Shown here: positions 28,025 through 37,228 of the stretch, piece after piece
Layout of the letters: each line of letters begins with the position of its first letter
How positions within the stretch are numbered: position 1 is the first letter of the stretch
From: Desulfurobacterium atlanticum
Lineage (GTDB): Bacteria; Aquificota; Aquificia; Desulfurobacteriales; Desulfurobacteriaceae
NCBI RefSeq assembly: GCF_900188395.1
Contig: NZ_FZOB01000001.1
Coordinates: forward strand, 1-64,000
Reading direction: 5' to 3'
Length of the DNA stretch: 64,000 nt
The notes under the pieces: model-generated
Seen by the model: the letters and a program-made list of their open reading frames with translations, nothing else
Told to the model about the DNA's origin: nothing
The model's database searches: none
Translations under genes and position numbers: made by a program

Positions 28025-28959
28025 TAAATATTAGAGAATTTTTACTATTGTCTCTGGAAAATGTTTTAGAGCAATTTTCTGAGATTTATAACATTAAGAA
28101 GATCTTTTCTGGAAAGAAGATTGAGACGTGCGCGATTGTGAATGCTAAAAGTGGGAAATGTGTCTCTGATTGTAAATTCTGTGCCCAGTCTTTAAAATCA
28201 AGTGTGAAAATTAAAGTATATCCGTTGCTGACAGAAGAAAAACTTTTTTCAGCAGCAGAGGAAGCTTTTTCGGAAGGAATAAATAGATTCAGCTTTGTTT
28301 GCAGTGGTGTTAGAGTTTCAAAGGAGGATGTGGAGAAGATAGCTTCTGTGGTTGAGAAATTGAAAAGCAACTATAAAAGCAAAAAGATATGTGTTTCCCT
28401 TGGTCAGATAGATAAAGATAGTTTGAAACTTTTGAAACTGTCAGGAGTTGATAGATATCATCATAATCTTGAAACTTCAAAAGAGTTTTATCCCTCTGTT
28501 TCAACTGTTCAAAACTGGGAGGATAGATATAAAACTGTGGCTTTAGCCAAAGAGGTGGGGTTTTCTGTTTGTAGTGGAGGGATTTTTGGGCTTGGTGAGA
28601 CTGTTAATGATGTTGTTTCTTTATTTAAGTCTCTTAGAGAGCTTGAAGTTGATTCTATTCCGTTGAATTTTCTTCATCCCATAAAAGGAACTGCGTTTGA
28701 AAACAATAAATTTTTAACTCCTTTAAAAGCACTTAAAATAGTTTTTGCTGCAAGAGTTTTCTTTAAAGATAAGGTTATCAGGATTTGTGGTGGAAGAGAG
28801 TACAATTTTAGGGAATTACAACCTTTTGCTATTTCTGTTGTTGATGGGCTGATGGTGGGGAACTATTTAACTACTAAAGGAAGAACGCTTGATACTGACA
28901 AACAACTTTTGGAAGATCTTGGTTTTAAGGCATTTTCTGATGATTGTTTAATACAATAA
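28021..28959 (+). CDS. bioB: Biotin synthase
   Basis: A radical-SAM enzyme that inserts sulfur into dethiobiotin. The 312-residue protein, slightly short for the family, has the 4Fe-4S motif CVSDCKFC (C47, C51, C54). It also has the further cysteines expected to hold the sacrificial 2Fe-2S cluster (FVCSG, KICVSLG, VCSGGIFGLGE) and R in RICGGRE. YHHNLETS is the typical substrate-channel motif. Last gene of the ybaB-recR-por-mgl operon; no other bio genes are nearby. Confidence 0.9.
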   Translation: MINIREFLLLSLENVLEQFSEIYNIKKIFSGKKIETCAIVNAKSGKCVSDCKFCAQSLKSSVKIKVYPLLTEEKLFSAAEEAFSEGINRFSFVCSGVRVSKEDVEKIASVVEKLKSNYKSKKICVSLGQIDKDSLKLLKLSGVDRYHHNLETSKEFYPSVSTVQNWEDRYKTVALAKEVGFSVCSGGIFGLGETVNDVVSLFKSLRELEVDSIPLNFLHPIKGTAFENNKFLTPLKALKIVFAARVFFKDKVIRICGGREYNFRELQPFAISVVDGLMVGNYLTTKGRTLDTDKQLLEDLGFKAFSDDCLIQ

Positions 28960-28980
28960 AAAAATGTGTTAAATTTGTGT

Positions 28981-28986
28981 TATAAT
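28981..28986 (+). promoter_or_regulatory. Candidate -10 box upstream of the heptahaem cytochrome
   Basis: A perfect TATAAT with TGTGT just before it, in the 97-bp gap after bioB. No convincing -35 hexamer is seen, so it would rely on extended -10 contacts or an activator. Confidence 0.5.
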
Positions 28987-29056
28987 TTACCTGTTTAGGA
29001 AACAAGTTTATTAGAACTGTATAAATGTTTAAAACTAAACCAGAGGGAGTAGAAGA

Positions 29057-29836
29057 ATGAGGATAGGGAGATTTCTTTTAACCATTGCCCTGGGAGTGCT
29101 GGTAGGGGGAACCTCTTACGCGGCTGAGTGTGGAGGGAAAGGTTATACAGGAACTGATAGTTCTTATTGTTTAAAGTGTCATAAACCCTGTGTAACTTCC
29201 ACCCTTGCCAAAGGTGAGCCTAAAGGTTGTGTTAAAGTACCTGCAAGCTTTCCGCTTGCAGATGGAAAGGTAACATGTGTAACCTGCCACGATATGGTGA
29301 ATGGAAATCAGCAGGATATGTTTTTAAGGGGCAATTACAACCCAAATCAGGCGATGTCTTTCTGTTTCAATTGTCATACTAAAGAATGTTACACCAAATT
29401 TAATCCTCATGAAGGTATGTGGCTTTATTCTGGTAAGAAGCTAAGACAGACCTGTGCTTACTGTCACGGCAGGAACAATACTGCTGATGCTAAAAAGGTT
29501 TGTATAGGATGCCATACTAAAAATCCTCACCCTGGAGCTCTTGAGCACGTTGGACAGTCAACTTCTGTTAAAGACTTACCATCAGTTGATGGAAAAATTC
29601 ACTGTATAACCTGTCATAATCCTCACCCATCAACTCTTGATAAACATGAAGGAAAGCTTTTAACTGGTCTTGGTGAGAAAGTGGCAAAAGCTGACTTTGA
29701 AGCTGTTTTAAAAACTATTTCCTTTAGAAATCTTGAACATGTTGAGTTTAAAAACGGACCCCGTCAGTTGATGAGAATGTCAACAGAAGATGGAAAGCTC
29801 TGTCTTGAGTGTCACAGCGATATTCTTAACAAATAA
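29057..29836 (+). CDS. Periplasmic heptahaem cytochrome c
   Basis: A 259-residue secreted cytochrome with a signal peptide of about 22 residues (ending T-S-Y-A) and seven CxxCH motifs: CLKCH (38-42), CVTCH, CFNCH, CAYCH, CIGCH, CITCH and CLECH. Additional histidines (for example NPHEG, NPHPG, NPHPS) are likely distal ligands. It has its own promoter-like site and a strong terminator, so it is a single-gene unit. No catalytic subunit is adjacent. An electron-shuttling role between menaquinol and a periplasmic reductase is inferred; I cannot assign a named family. Confidence 0.85.
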   Translation: MRIGRFLLTIALGVLVGGTSYAAECGGKGYTGTDSSYCLKCHKPCVTSTLAKGEPKGCVKVPASFPLADGKVTCVTCHDMVNGNQQDMFLRGNYNPNQAMSFCFNCHTKECYTKFNPHEGMWLYSGKKLRQTCAYCHGRNNTADAKKVCIGCHTKNPHPGALEHVGQSTSVKDLPSVDGKIHCITCHNPHPSTLDKHEGKLLTGLGEKVAKADFEAVLKTISFRNLEHVEFKNGPRQLMRMSTEDGKLCLECHSDILNK

Positions 29837-29858
29837 TTGTTGATTTTGTTGTTAAATA

Positions 29859-29891
29859 GAACCCACCGCTTAAGCGGTGGGTTTTTTGTTT
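29859..29891 (+). terminator. Rho-independent terminator after the heptahaem cytochrome
   Basis: A ten-pair stem AACCCACCGC-TTAA-GCGGTGGGTT (29860-29883) followed by a T-rich tail, 24 bases after the stop codon. Confidence 0.93.
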
Positions 29892-29917
29892 TGGACTTTT
29901 AAAAAAGGGTGTATAAT
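29891..29917 (+). promoter_or_regulatory. Candidate promoter for secD-secF
   Basis: TTGGAC (29891-29896) and TATAAT (29912-29917) are 15 bases apart, 36 bases before the secD start. The -10 is perfect; the spacer is short and the -35 abuts the preceding terminator. Confidence 0.5.
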
Positions 29918-29952
29918 AGGAGCTTGATTTTTAGCCATTTGGCAGGAGAGGA

Positions 29953-31491
29953 ATGATGAAAAGTTTGAAATGGCGATTGTTAGTTGTTCTTTCTGTTTTT
30001 TTTGCAGCCCTTTATGTATCTTTTACAAAAAAAGTTAACCTCGGTCTTGACCTTCAGGGTGGAACCCATCTTGTGCTTCAGGTTGATGTTGAGAAAGCAC
30101 TTGAGAATGAAGTTTCAACCTATATGAGAGAGATAACCTCTCTTTTAAGAGAGAAAAAAATTCCTGTTCTTGACGTTAAAAGGAAAGGGACTTTCATTAC
30201 TGTAGAAATTCTTGATAGTGATAGACTTTCTTCTGCTGTTAAATTGATAAAGGATGAGTATGGAAAGGTTTTTGATATAAAAGTTAGAGGAACTTCGCTT
30301 TTACTTTCTTTAAAAGATTCCTACAAACTAAAAGAGGAAGACAGATTATGTAATCAGGCTCTTGAAACCATAAGAAACAGAATAGACCAGCTTGGAGTGG
30401 CAGAGCCTGTTATTGTGAGAAGCGGAAAGGACCGAATAATAGTTGAACTTCCTGGAATCAAAAATCCAGATAGGGCGAAAAAAATTCTCGGGAAAGTGGC
30501 AAAGCTTGAATTTAAGCAGGTTATAGATGTTGCTCCTACAAAAGAAGAGCTTATAAGAAAAGCGGGTGGAAAAATACCTGATGATGAAGAAATCCTGGTT
30601 CAGGAGATAAAGAAAAACGGAAAAGTGGTTAATAAGATATACTACCTGGTCAAGAAAGAACCGATTCTCACAGGTGCTTACCTTAAAGATGCATATCCGG
30701 GCGTTGACCAGTACAATATGCCGGCTGTGAATTTTGAGTTTAAGTCTCAGGGAGCAAAAATTTTTAAAGAATATACTGCTTCTCACATAGGGACAAGACT
30801 TGCGATAGTGCTTGATGGAAAAGTTCAATCAGCTCCTGTTATTCAATCTCAGATTGGAGAAAAAGGTCAGATAACAGGACAATTTACCTATCAAGAAGCA
30901 AAAGATCTTGCGATAGTTTTAAGAGCTGGTGCTCTTCCTGCCCCTGTGAAGATAATAGAAGAGACAACTATAGGACCTTCTCTTGGTAAGGAATCTATAG
31001 AGAAAGGTATAAAGTCTGCGGTAGCCGGTCTTATTATTGTGATGATTTTTATGGCTATCTATTACAGGCTTTCTGGGGTTATTGCTGATATAGCTCTTCT
31101 GATGAATGTTGTTTTGCTCTGGGCGCTTCTTGCGCTTCTTGGTGCAACTCTAACTCTTCCGGGAATAGCAGGGTACATTCTTACTATTGGGATGTCTGTG
31201 GATGCCAATGTTATCATTTTTGAAAGGATAAAGGAGGAGCTTAAGAAAGGGCGTTCTCTCATATCTGCGATAGAGATTGGTTTTTCTGCAGCGTGGGGAA
31301 CAATTCTTGATGCCAATATAACCACCCTTGTATCTGCGGCTGTTCTGTTTCAGTTTGGTACAGGTCCGATTAAAGGTTTTGCTATTACACTTTCCCTTGG
31401 TATTTTATGCAGTATGTTTACTGCAGTTTTTGTTACAAAGGTTCTTCTTGACCTGATTATCAGGTATAAAAGGGAACTATTCAGTATTTAA
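29953..31491 (+). CDS. secD: Protein translocase subunit SecD
   Basis: SecD with SecF uses the proton or sodium gradient to pull proteins through SecYEG. The 512-residue protein has an N-terminal helix, GLDLQGGTHLVLQVD, a large periplasmic P1 domain with IRNRIDQLGVAEP, then five membrane helices bearing the SecD signatures TIGPSLG and GMSVDANVIIFERIKEE. It is the usual size for a bacterium. ATG 29953 and 29956 are both possible. secF follows after 12 bases. Confidence 0.95.
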   Translation: MMKSLKWRLLVVLSVFFAALYVSFTKKVNLGLDLQGGTHLVLQVDVEKALENEVSTYMREITSLLREKKIPVLDVKRKGTFITVEILDSDRLSSAVKLIKDEYGKVFDIKVRGTSLLLSLKDSYKLKEEDRLCNQALETIRNRIDQLGVAEPVIVRSGKDRIIVELPGIKNPDRAKKILGKVAKLEFKQVIDVAPTKEELIRKAGGKIPDDEEILVQEIKKNGKVVNKIYYLVKKEPILTGAYLKDAYPGVDQYNMPAVNFEFKSQGAKIFKEYTASHIGTRLAIVLDGKVQSAPVIQSQIGEKGQITGQFTYQEAKDLAIVLRAGALPAPVKIIEETTIGPSLGKESIEKGIKSAVAGLIIVMIFMAIYYRLSGVIADIALLMNVVLLWALLALLGATLTLPGIAGYILTIGMSVDANVIIFERIKEELKKGRSLISAIEIGFSAAWGTILDANITTLVSAAVLFQFGTGPIKGFAITLSLGILCSMFTAVFVTKVLLDLIIRYKRELFSI

Positions 31492-31503
31492 GGAGAAGTT
31501 GGT

Positions 31504-32385
31504 ATGGAAAAACAGTTTGATTTTATAGGCAAAAGGTATATTGCTTATTTGATTTCTATTCTCTTGATTGTTGGCTCCTGGGGGTATGGCCTTTATAAAG
31601 GACCAAAATTTGGAATAGATTTTACCGGTGGTGTTCTTGTCCAGATTAAAATTGATGAGAATGTTAGCACAGAAAAGATCAGGCAGGTTTTCAAAAATAG
31701 TGAAATAGCTAAAGGTTTAACGGTTCAGAAAATAAAAGGGAGTAATGAATTTATTTTAAAAGTTCCAGCTGAAAAAGATCCAAATAAGCTTGTGGAAGAG
31801 TTGAAGTTACAATTGAAGAAAGTTTTTAAAGATGGAGTTCATATTTTACGTATTGAAATGATAGGTCCTGCCATAGGAAAGGAGTTGAGGGAAAAGGGTT
31901 TGCTTGCGGTAGTTTATTCCATGATAGCTATTCTTATCTATGTTGCATGGCGGTTTGAGCCTGTATTTGCAGTGACTTCTGTTCTTGCGCTTCTTCATGA
32001 TTCTCTTATAACTGTTGGTATGTTAATGGCTACCGGAAGGGAGTTCAACCTTCCCGTTGTTGCTGCTGTTTTAACGATAATTGGTTATTCTATCAATGAT
32101 ACTATTGTGGTGTTTGATAGGATTCGGGAAAATATGAAAAAGTATAAAAACTCAAAGCCGTTTGAGGAACTTGTTAATGAAAGTATTAATCAGACACTTT
32201 CAAGAACGGTTATTACAGCTTTGACAACTTTTTTTGTTGTTCTCTGTCTATTTCTCTTTGGAGGTAGTACCATAAATAACTTTTCCTTTGCCCTGCTTGT
32301 GGGAATTGTTGTAGGAACATACTCTTCCATCTTTATAGCAAGTTCTCTTGTTGTGGATTGGTACAGGATAAGACATAAAGGATGA
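31504..32385 (+). CDS. secF: Protein translocase subunit SecF
   Basis: Partner of SecD, 293 residues with six membrane helices. Signatures are GIDFTGGVLVQIK after the first helix, MIGPAIGKELREKG and YSINDTIVVFDRIREN. It overlaps the next gene (lptF-like) by 4 nt, coupling protein export to LPS export genes. Confidence 0.95.
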   Translation: MEKQFDFIGKRYIAYLISILLIVGSWGYGLYKGPKFGIDFTGGVLVQIKIDENVSTEKIRQVFKNSEIAKGLTVQKIKGSNEFILKVPAEKDPNKLVEELKLQLKKVFKDGVHILRIEMIGPAIGKELREKGLLAVVYSMIAILIYVAWRFEPVFAVTSVLALLHDSLITVGMLMATGREFNLPVVAAVLTIIGYSINDTIVVFDRIRENMKKYKNSKPFEELVNESINQTLSRTVITALTTFFVVLCLFLFGGSTINNFSFALLVGIVVGTYSSIFIASSLVVDWYRIRHKG

Positions 32386-33461
32386 AAGTTTTACACAGGT
32401 ATATTTTATCGGAGATTATAAGGTATTTCTTTCTGTTTATAGCAGTATTTATACTTATAATGTTGATGAATAAAGCTTCTTTTATTGCTAAAACGGTTCT
32501 TGGGTACGGTGTTTCTTTTTCTTCCCTGTTTTCAGTTTTGGTTAAAACTATTCCTTCGTTTTTTGAGTTTCTTATTCCGATGTCCCTTGTTTTTGCTGTT
32601 CTTGTGACCTTTTTTCTTCTTTCAGGTAGAAATGAGATTGTTGCTGTTAAGTCCTGCGGGATAAGTGTAAAAGAGCTTGCAAAACCTGTAATAGTGTTTT
32701 CTATTGTGTTGACAATTTTTAATTTTTTCTCTGTGATGTATCTTGTGCCTGAAAGTAATGTTGCTATGAAAAGAGAGATTCAGGAACTTGTAAGAAAAAA
32801 ACTTTCTCTTGGAATAATTCCGGGAAAGTTTATATCAAATTTTCCCGGAGTTACATTTTATGCGGAAAGTGTTTATCCAAGTAAGGGTATATTAAAAAAC
32901 TTTATGGTTTCGGTAGTAAAAAAGGATGAACAGGCTACAATTTTTGCAAAATATGGAAGAGTAAGAATGACTAACGGGACAGTATTCCTTGACATAGATA
33001 CGGGAATTGCTCACTTTCTTAACTGGAAAAGGCCAGAAAATCTTAAAATTTTAGAATTTAAGACCTATACGCTTGTTGTTTATAAATTTGCCTCTCAAGA
33101 AAAGTTTGAAGCCTCAAAGTACAAAACGCTTAATGAACTTTTTAAGAGATGGAATTTGAAGGATAGGCTTGAGTTTTTTAAGCGTTTAACCCTTGCCGTT
33201 TCCCCAGTTATAATGGGATTGTTTGCGTTCAGCATAGCTGTTGTGATTCCGAGGGGGTCTATAGGAACAGGGATTCTCGTTGGGCTTATTGTTATTGTTA
33301 GTTATTATGTGTTTTTTACGTTTTTAAGGAAAGCTGCTCAGTTTTCAGGATTTGTTTTTCTTCCTGTTTTTGTTGATATAGTGTACTTCTCTGTTGGTTT
33401 AATATTTTACAAGAAAGCAATAAACGAAAATTATTTTAATATGGGGATTGGTAGGTGGTAA
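32382..33461 (+). CDS. lptF: LptF/LptG-family LPS export permease (first copy)
   Basis: A 359-residue YjgP/YjgQ-family permease of the LptB2FG transporter that lifts lipopolysaccharide from the inner membrane. Helices near 8-28, 49-80 and 98-120 precede a periplasmic domain, with three more at the C-terminus. The family motif near 85-100 reads GRNEIVAVKSCGIS. It overlaps the second permease gene by 7 nt. F and G are assigned by order only; the ATPase LptB is not in the window. Confidence 0.85.
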   Translation: MKVLHRYILSEIIRYFFLFIAVFILIMLMNKASFIAKTVLGYGVSFSSLFSVLVKTIPSFFEFLIPMSLVFAVLVTFFLLSGRNEIVAVKSCGISVKELAKPVIVFSIVLTIFNFFSVMYLVPESNVAMKREIQELVRKKLSLGIIPGKFISNFPGVTFYAESVYPSKGILKNFMVSVVKKDEQATIFAKYGRVRMTNGTVFLDIDTGIAHFLNWKRPENLKILEFKTYTLVVYKFASQEKFEASKYKTLNELFKRWNLKDRLEFFKRLTLAVSPVIMGLFAFSIAVVIPRGSIGTGILVGLIVIVSYYVFFTFLRKAAQFSGFVFLPVFVDIVYFSVGLIFYKKAINENYFNMGIGRW

Positions 33462-34519
33462 AAATCCTGGATGGATATATTTTTAATAGAGTTTTTATCT
33501 ATTTTTCCCTTTCATTTCTTGTGTTGATGGTTATCTTTCTCCTTGTTGATTTTGTTTCTCATGTGGATTTAGTAGCAAAAGGGAAACTTGTTGATGTTCT
33601 GCTACTGGTTTTTTCCCGTATTCCTGTTTATTCAATCAGGATGCTTCCTATAGCTACTCTTATCGGAGTTATGGTAGCAATAAGTGAGCTTTCCTCAACA
33701 AATGAGCTTGTTGTAATAAAATCTTTAGGAATAAGCATCTATCGGATTTCTGTTCCCATTTTTATCTTTGCTTCTCTTGTTGTTCTGGCAGGTTTACTTA
33801 TTACAGAATTCTTTGTTCCAAAAGGTGCTGCCCTGGAAAATTTTATGTATGAAAAACTTGGGAAAAGAAATAAAGTTTTTTATCTTGTAACTCCTGAGGT
33901 ATGGATTAAAAAGGGAAATACTTTCTTTTCTGTTAGAAATTTTGATCCTGTTAAAGGTTGTGGGGAATATTTTTCTTTAATAAAAATCGGAGAAGATTTT
34001 AGACCTTTTTATAGAGAGGATGCACTTAATATTAGGTATGAAAAAGATGGTAACTGGAAACTTGAGAATGTTTATGAGAGAGATTTATTAAGAGAGAAAA
34101 CCTTATTTAAAAAGGAAAAAGTGGAAAATCTTGGCATTACTGTTAAAGATCTAACCAGTTTTTTTATAAATCCTTCTACAATGGAGCTGTTTTCACTGTT
34201 TAAACTGATTCATCATTTAAAACTTCTTGGTTATAACACTACAACTTATGAGATGGAGTTTTACAGTAGAATTTCTATGCCTTTTATTGTTTTTGTTGTG
34301 GCGTTGATAGGTATTCCTCTTGGAGCTTTTAATCCGAGAAACCAGAAAGGTTATACTGCAGTTGTTGCTGTAGGGTTTATTGTTTCTATGTGGGTAACAG
34401 TGTCATTTTTTAATAATTTGGGTAAAACAGGTTTTCTTCCTCCTGTTTATGCAGCTTTTGCTTCTCATTTTATTTTCCTTTCAATTGGTCTTATTTTGTT
34501 TTCGCGGAGCCATTCTTAA
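33455..34519 (+). CDS. lptG: LptF/LptG-family LPS export permease (second copy)
   Basis: The second half-permease, 354 residues, same topology as its neighbour: N-terminal helices, a motif ELSSTNELVVIKSLGIS, a periplasmic beta-jellyroll segment, and C-terminal helices with F-Y-S-R-I-S-M-P-F. Start GTG 33455 with GTAGGTGG context. It overlaps nfi by one base. Together they would form the membrane part of the LPS extractor. Confidence 0.85.
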   Translation: MVKILDGYIFNRVFIYFSLSFLVLMVIFLLVDFVSHVDLVAKGKLVDVLLLVFSRIPVYSIRMLPIATLIGVMVAISELSSTNELVVIKSLGISIYRISVPIFIFASLVVLAGLLITEFFVPKGAALENFMYEKLGKRNKVFYLVTPEVWIKKGNTFFSVRNFDPVKGCGEYFSLIKIGEDFRPFYREDALNIRYEKDGNWKLENVYERDLLREKTLFKKEKVENLGITVKDLTSFFINPSTMELFSLFKLIHHLKLLGYNTTTYEMEFYSRISMPFIVFVVALIGIPLGAFNPRNQKGYTAVVAVGFIVSMWVTVSFFNNLGKTGFLPPVYAAFASHFIFLSIGLILFSRSHS

Positions 34520-35196
34520 TGTTTAATTTTAAAAAAGCAGCGGTTGCTCAGCAGATTTTAAGGAAAAAAGTTCAGGTTAAACCACTTGAAACTTCTATAA
34601 ATTATGTTGCCGGATGCGATTTGACATTTTTAAATCCTTTTAAAACACCAACGGTAGGGATAGCTGCTTTTACACTTTTTAAGTATCCTGAGCTTGATCT
34701 TATTGAAAAGGTGTGGATTTCTGGAGAGGTGGAAATTCCTTATGTTCCAGGTTTTCTTGCTTTTAGAGAGATTCCACTTTTAGTGCGAGCTTTCAACAAG
34801 CTTTCTACAAAACCTGATATTGTAATTGTGGATGGGCACGGTATTGCCCATCCACGGAGAATGGGAGTGGCTTCCCATTTTGGAGTTGTTACGGGAACAC
34901 CTACGATAGGCTGTGCTAAAAAGCCTTTATATGGGAACTTTTCTCCTCCTGAAAACAGGAAAGGGGCATTTTCATTTATTTTTGATGAAGAAGGAAAGCG
35001 GATAGGAGCGGTTTTGAGAACCAAAGTAAATGTTAAGCCTGTTTATGTTTCTCCCGGCCATCTTATAGATGTTGAGGGTGGTTTGCATCTTGTTTATAAC
35101 TGTGTGAAATCTTATCGGCTGCCAGAACCTACCAGGATTTCCCACAACTTTTTAAAAGGGATAAGAAAACAACTAATGAAAAATAACAAAAAATAA
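34519..35196 (+). CDS. nfi: Endonuclease V
   Basis: Cuts DNA (and RNA) next to deoxyinosine arising from adenine deamination, a frequent lesion at high temperature. The 225-residue protein has GCDLTF with the metal-binding Asp, the YVPGFLAFREIP wedge motif, and DGHGIAHPRRMGVASHFG. All catalytic residues appear present. Last gene of the secDF-lptFG operon. Confidence 0.93.
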   Translation: MFNFKKAAVAQQILRKKVQVKPLETSINYVAGCDLTFLNPFKTPTVGIAAFTLFKYPELDLIEKVWISGEVEIPYVPGFLAFREIPLLVRAFNKLSTKPDIVIVDGHGIAHPRRMGVASHFGVVTGTPTIGCAKKPLYGNFSPPENRKGAFSFIFDEEGKRIGAVLRTKVNVKPVYVSPGHLIDVEGGLHLVYNCVKSYRLPEPTRISHNFLKGIRKQLMKNNKK

Positions 35197-35233
35197 TACT
35201 GTTTTCTATAGAAATAATATTTTATGTTTCTTG

Positions 35234-35262
35234 TTGACATAATATCAGAATTTCCTTATACT
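35234..35262 (+). promoter_or_regulatory. Near-consensus promoter of the hydrogenase operon, flanked by inverted A/T repeats
   Basis: TTGACA (35234-35239), a 17-base spacer and TATACT (35257-35262) lie 34 bases before the hydB start. This is the best promoter by eye in the window. An AATAATATT box at 35213-35221 and the related inverted box AATATTAT at 35264-35271 flank it and may be operator half-sites. Confidence 0.8.
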
Positions 35263-35295
35263 AATATTATCTTAACTTCATCTCTGGAGGTTAGA

Positions 35296-36384
35296 ATGGA
35301 ATTCCAGTTAGAGACCGCAAAAATTCTTCCTAAGGAAAATTTAGGCAGATTTCTTGAAAGCTTAAAAAGTTTTGGTAGATTGATTGCTCCAGTTAAAAAG
35401 GAACAAAAGTTTGTCTTTTCAAAGATTGATGATGTTTCTGTAGTTGAAACAGACTATGTTAGAACAATTCTTCCTCCAAAAAAGTTTATTCTTGGCTATT
35501 TAAGAGAAAGATTTGAATACTCTCCAGATAGTATGGAGTTTACTGAAACTTTCACTTCTCAACCTCAGATTATTTTTGGATTGCATTCCTGCGATCTTCA
35601 TGGAATAGCGATTCTTGATGCAGTTTATTTAAAGGGAGAAAATCCTGATCCTCGCTATCTTGCTGCAAGAAAGGAAACGGTGCTTATAGGTATTTCTTGT
35701 ATTCCTGATGAGGATTGTTTCTGTATTTCAACAGGAACAGCTTTTCCAGATGGAACAAGCTGGGACCTGTTTTTTACCGATATAGGGGATAGTTATTTTG
35801 TTTCTATCGGTAGCGTAAAGGGAGATGAGATAGTTCACTCTTTTGAAGAACTTTTTAAGGATATTTCAAAAAAGGAACTTTCACTTTATAAAAAGGTGAC
35901 TGCTGAAAAGAAGTATATGTTTAAAGAGAGGGATGTTCCAGATCTTGAAAGGATTTCTCAGGTTATTGAGCTTGAGTTTGATTCTGAAATCTGGGATGAA
36001 GAGGCAAAGCGATGTTTTAGCTGTGGAACCTGTACCAACACCTGTCCAACGTGTTTTTGTTATACAAGTGTTGATGTTCCTTCACTTGACGGCTCGCTTG
36101 TGAAAAGGGTTGAATTTATTACCTCATGTCAGTATCCCTATTACTCTCTTGTTGCCGGTGGCCACAGATTCCATGAGAATCTTAAAGAGAGATTTAGAAA
36201 CCGTTATTACCATAAGTATGTGGGGTATCCCTATCAGATAGAGCGTTTCGGCTGTGTTGGATGTGGTAGGTGCCAGCATGAATGCCCTGCAGGTATAAGA
36301 ATTGTTGATACTCTTAAAAAACTGAGAGGAGCGGGAGATGAAGAAGAGTCTGGAAAAGTTACTGACAATATCCACAGTGCATGA
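35296..36384 (+). CDS. hydB: Group 3b hydrogenase beta (iron-sulfur) subunit
   Basis: The electron-transfer subunit of a tetrameric NAD(P)-linked NiFe hydrogenase (sulfhydrogenase type). The 362-residue protein has a GLHSCDLHGI motif and two C-terminal cluster sets, CFSCGTCTNTCPTCFC and CVGCGRCQHECP. ATG 35296 follows CTGGAGG; a longer frame from 35224 overlaps the promoter and is rejected. It overlaps hydG by 47 nt. Confidence 0.9.
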   Translation: MEFQLETAKILPKENLGRFLESLKSFGRLIAPVKKEQKFVFSKIDDVSVVETDYVRTILPPKKFILGYLRERFEYSPDSMEFTETFTSQPQIIFGLHSCDLHGIAILDAVYLKGENPDPRYLAARKETVLIGISCIPDEDCFCISTGTAFPDGTSWDLFFTDIGDSYFVSIGSVKGDEIVHSFEELFKDISKKELSLYKKVTAEKKYMFKERDVPDLERISQVIELEFDSEIWDEEAKRCFSCGTCTNTCPTCFCYTSVDVPSLDGSLVKRVEFITSCQYPYYSLVAGGHRFHENLKERFRNRYYHKYVGYPYQIERFGCVGCGRCQHECPAGIRIVDTLKKLRGAGDEEESGKVTDNIHSA

Positions 36385-37216
36385 TCCCTTTAAACCGCAA
36401 AAAGTCAGAATTGCGGATATTGAGGAGCTTGCTCCTGGCCATAAGAGGTTTTCCTTTGTTTTCCTTAATGATGAGCTTAACGAGACCTGGAGTTTTAAAC
36501 CAGGACAGTTTGTAATGTTAACCGTGCCTAAAGCCGGGGAGATTCCTATATCTATCTGTTCCTCTCCTACAAGGAAGGGAACGGTTGAATTAACAGTCAG
36601 GAATGTTGGAAGAAAAACCAGCGTTCTTCATCAGATGAGTTGTGGAGATGTGCTGGGTTTGAGGGGACCTTACGGAAATTCGTTTCCAGTTGATTTGATG
36701 GAAGGGCATAATGTTTTAATTATAGCTGGTGGTCTTGGAATGGCTCCCCTTCGTTCTCTTGTCTGGTATGTTCTTGATAAAAGAGAGAGGTATAAAGAGA
36801 TATACCTGCTTTACGGAACAAGGAATTATGAATCTGTGCTTTATAAAGAGGAACTTAAAAGATTGAAAGAGCGGGATGATATTAAGTGTCTTTTCATACT
36901 TGACCGATTGGAAACAGAGGAGGATAGAAGCTGGACAGATAGAGAAGGATTAATTACCTCTTTAATTCCTGAAGTTGACCTTGATCCTGCAGATACTTAT
37001 GTGGCTGTTTGCGGTCCTCCCGTTGCCTACAAATTTATAGGGGCTGAACTGATAAGGAACGGTTATCAGGAGAGTAAGGTTTTTGTTTCTCTTGAAAGGA
37101 AGATGGAGTGTGGAGTTGGCAAGTGTGGTCACTGTCAGGTTGGTTATAAGTTTACATGTGTTGACGGGCCTATCTTTCCGCTGTGGGATACAAAAAATCT
37201 TCCAAAAATGATTTAG
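36338..37216 (+). CDS. hydG: Group 3b hydrogenase gamma (FAD/NAD(P)-binding) subunit
   Basis: A 292-residue ferredoxin-NADP reductase-like subunit that passes electrons from the iron-sulfur chain to NAD(P). It has the flavin site PGQFVMLTV and SICSSP, a GGLGMAPLRSL nucleotide motif, and C-terminal 2Fe-2S cysteines in MECGVGKCGHCQVG...C. The order B-G-D-A is that of Pyrococcus sulfhydrogenases. Confidence 0.92.
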   Translation: MKKSLEKLLTISTVHDPFKPQKVRIADIEELAPGHKRFSFVFLNDELNETWSFKPGQFVMLTVPKAGEIPISICSSPTRKGTVELTVRNVGRKTSVLHQMSCGDVLGLRGPYGNSFPVDLMEGHNVLIIAGGLGMAPLRSLVWYVLDKRERYKEIYLLYGTRNYESVLYKEELKRLKERDDIKCLFILDRLETEEDRSWTDREGLITSLIPEVDLDPADTYVAVCGPPVAYKFIGAELIRNGYQESKVFVSLERKMECGVGKCGHCQVGYKFTCVDGPIFPLWDTKNLPKMI

Positions 37217-37228
37217 ATGGGGTGTAAA

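Noticed and set aside
35224-35295. Longer hydB start at 35224
   Set aside because: It overlaps the near-consensus promoter, lacks a ribosome site and would add residues unlike the family; ATG 35296 has GGAGG.
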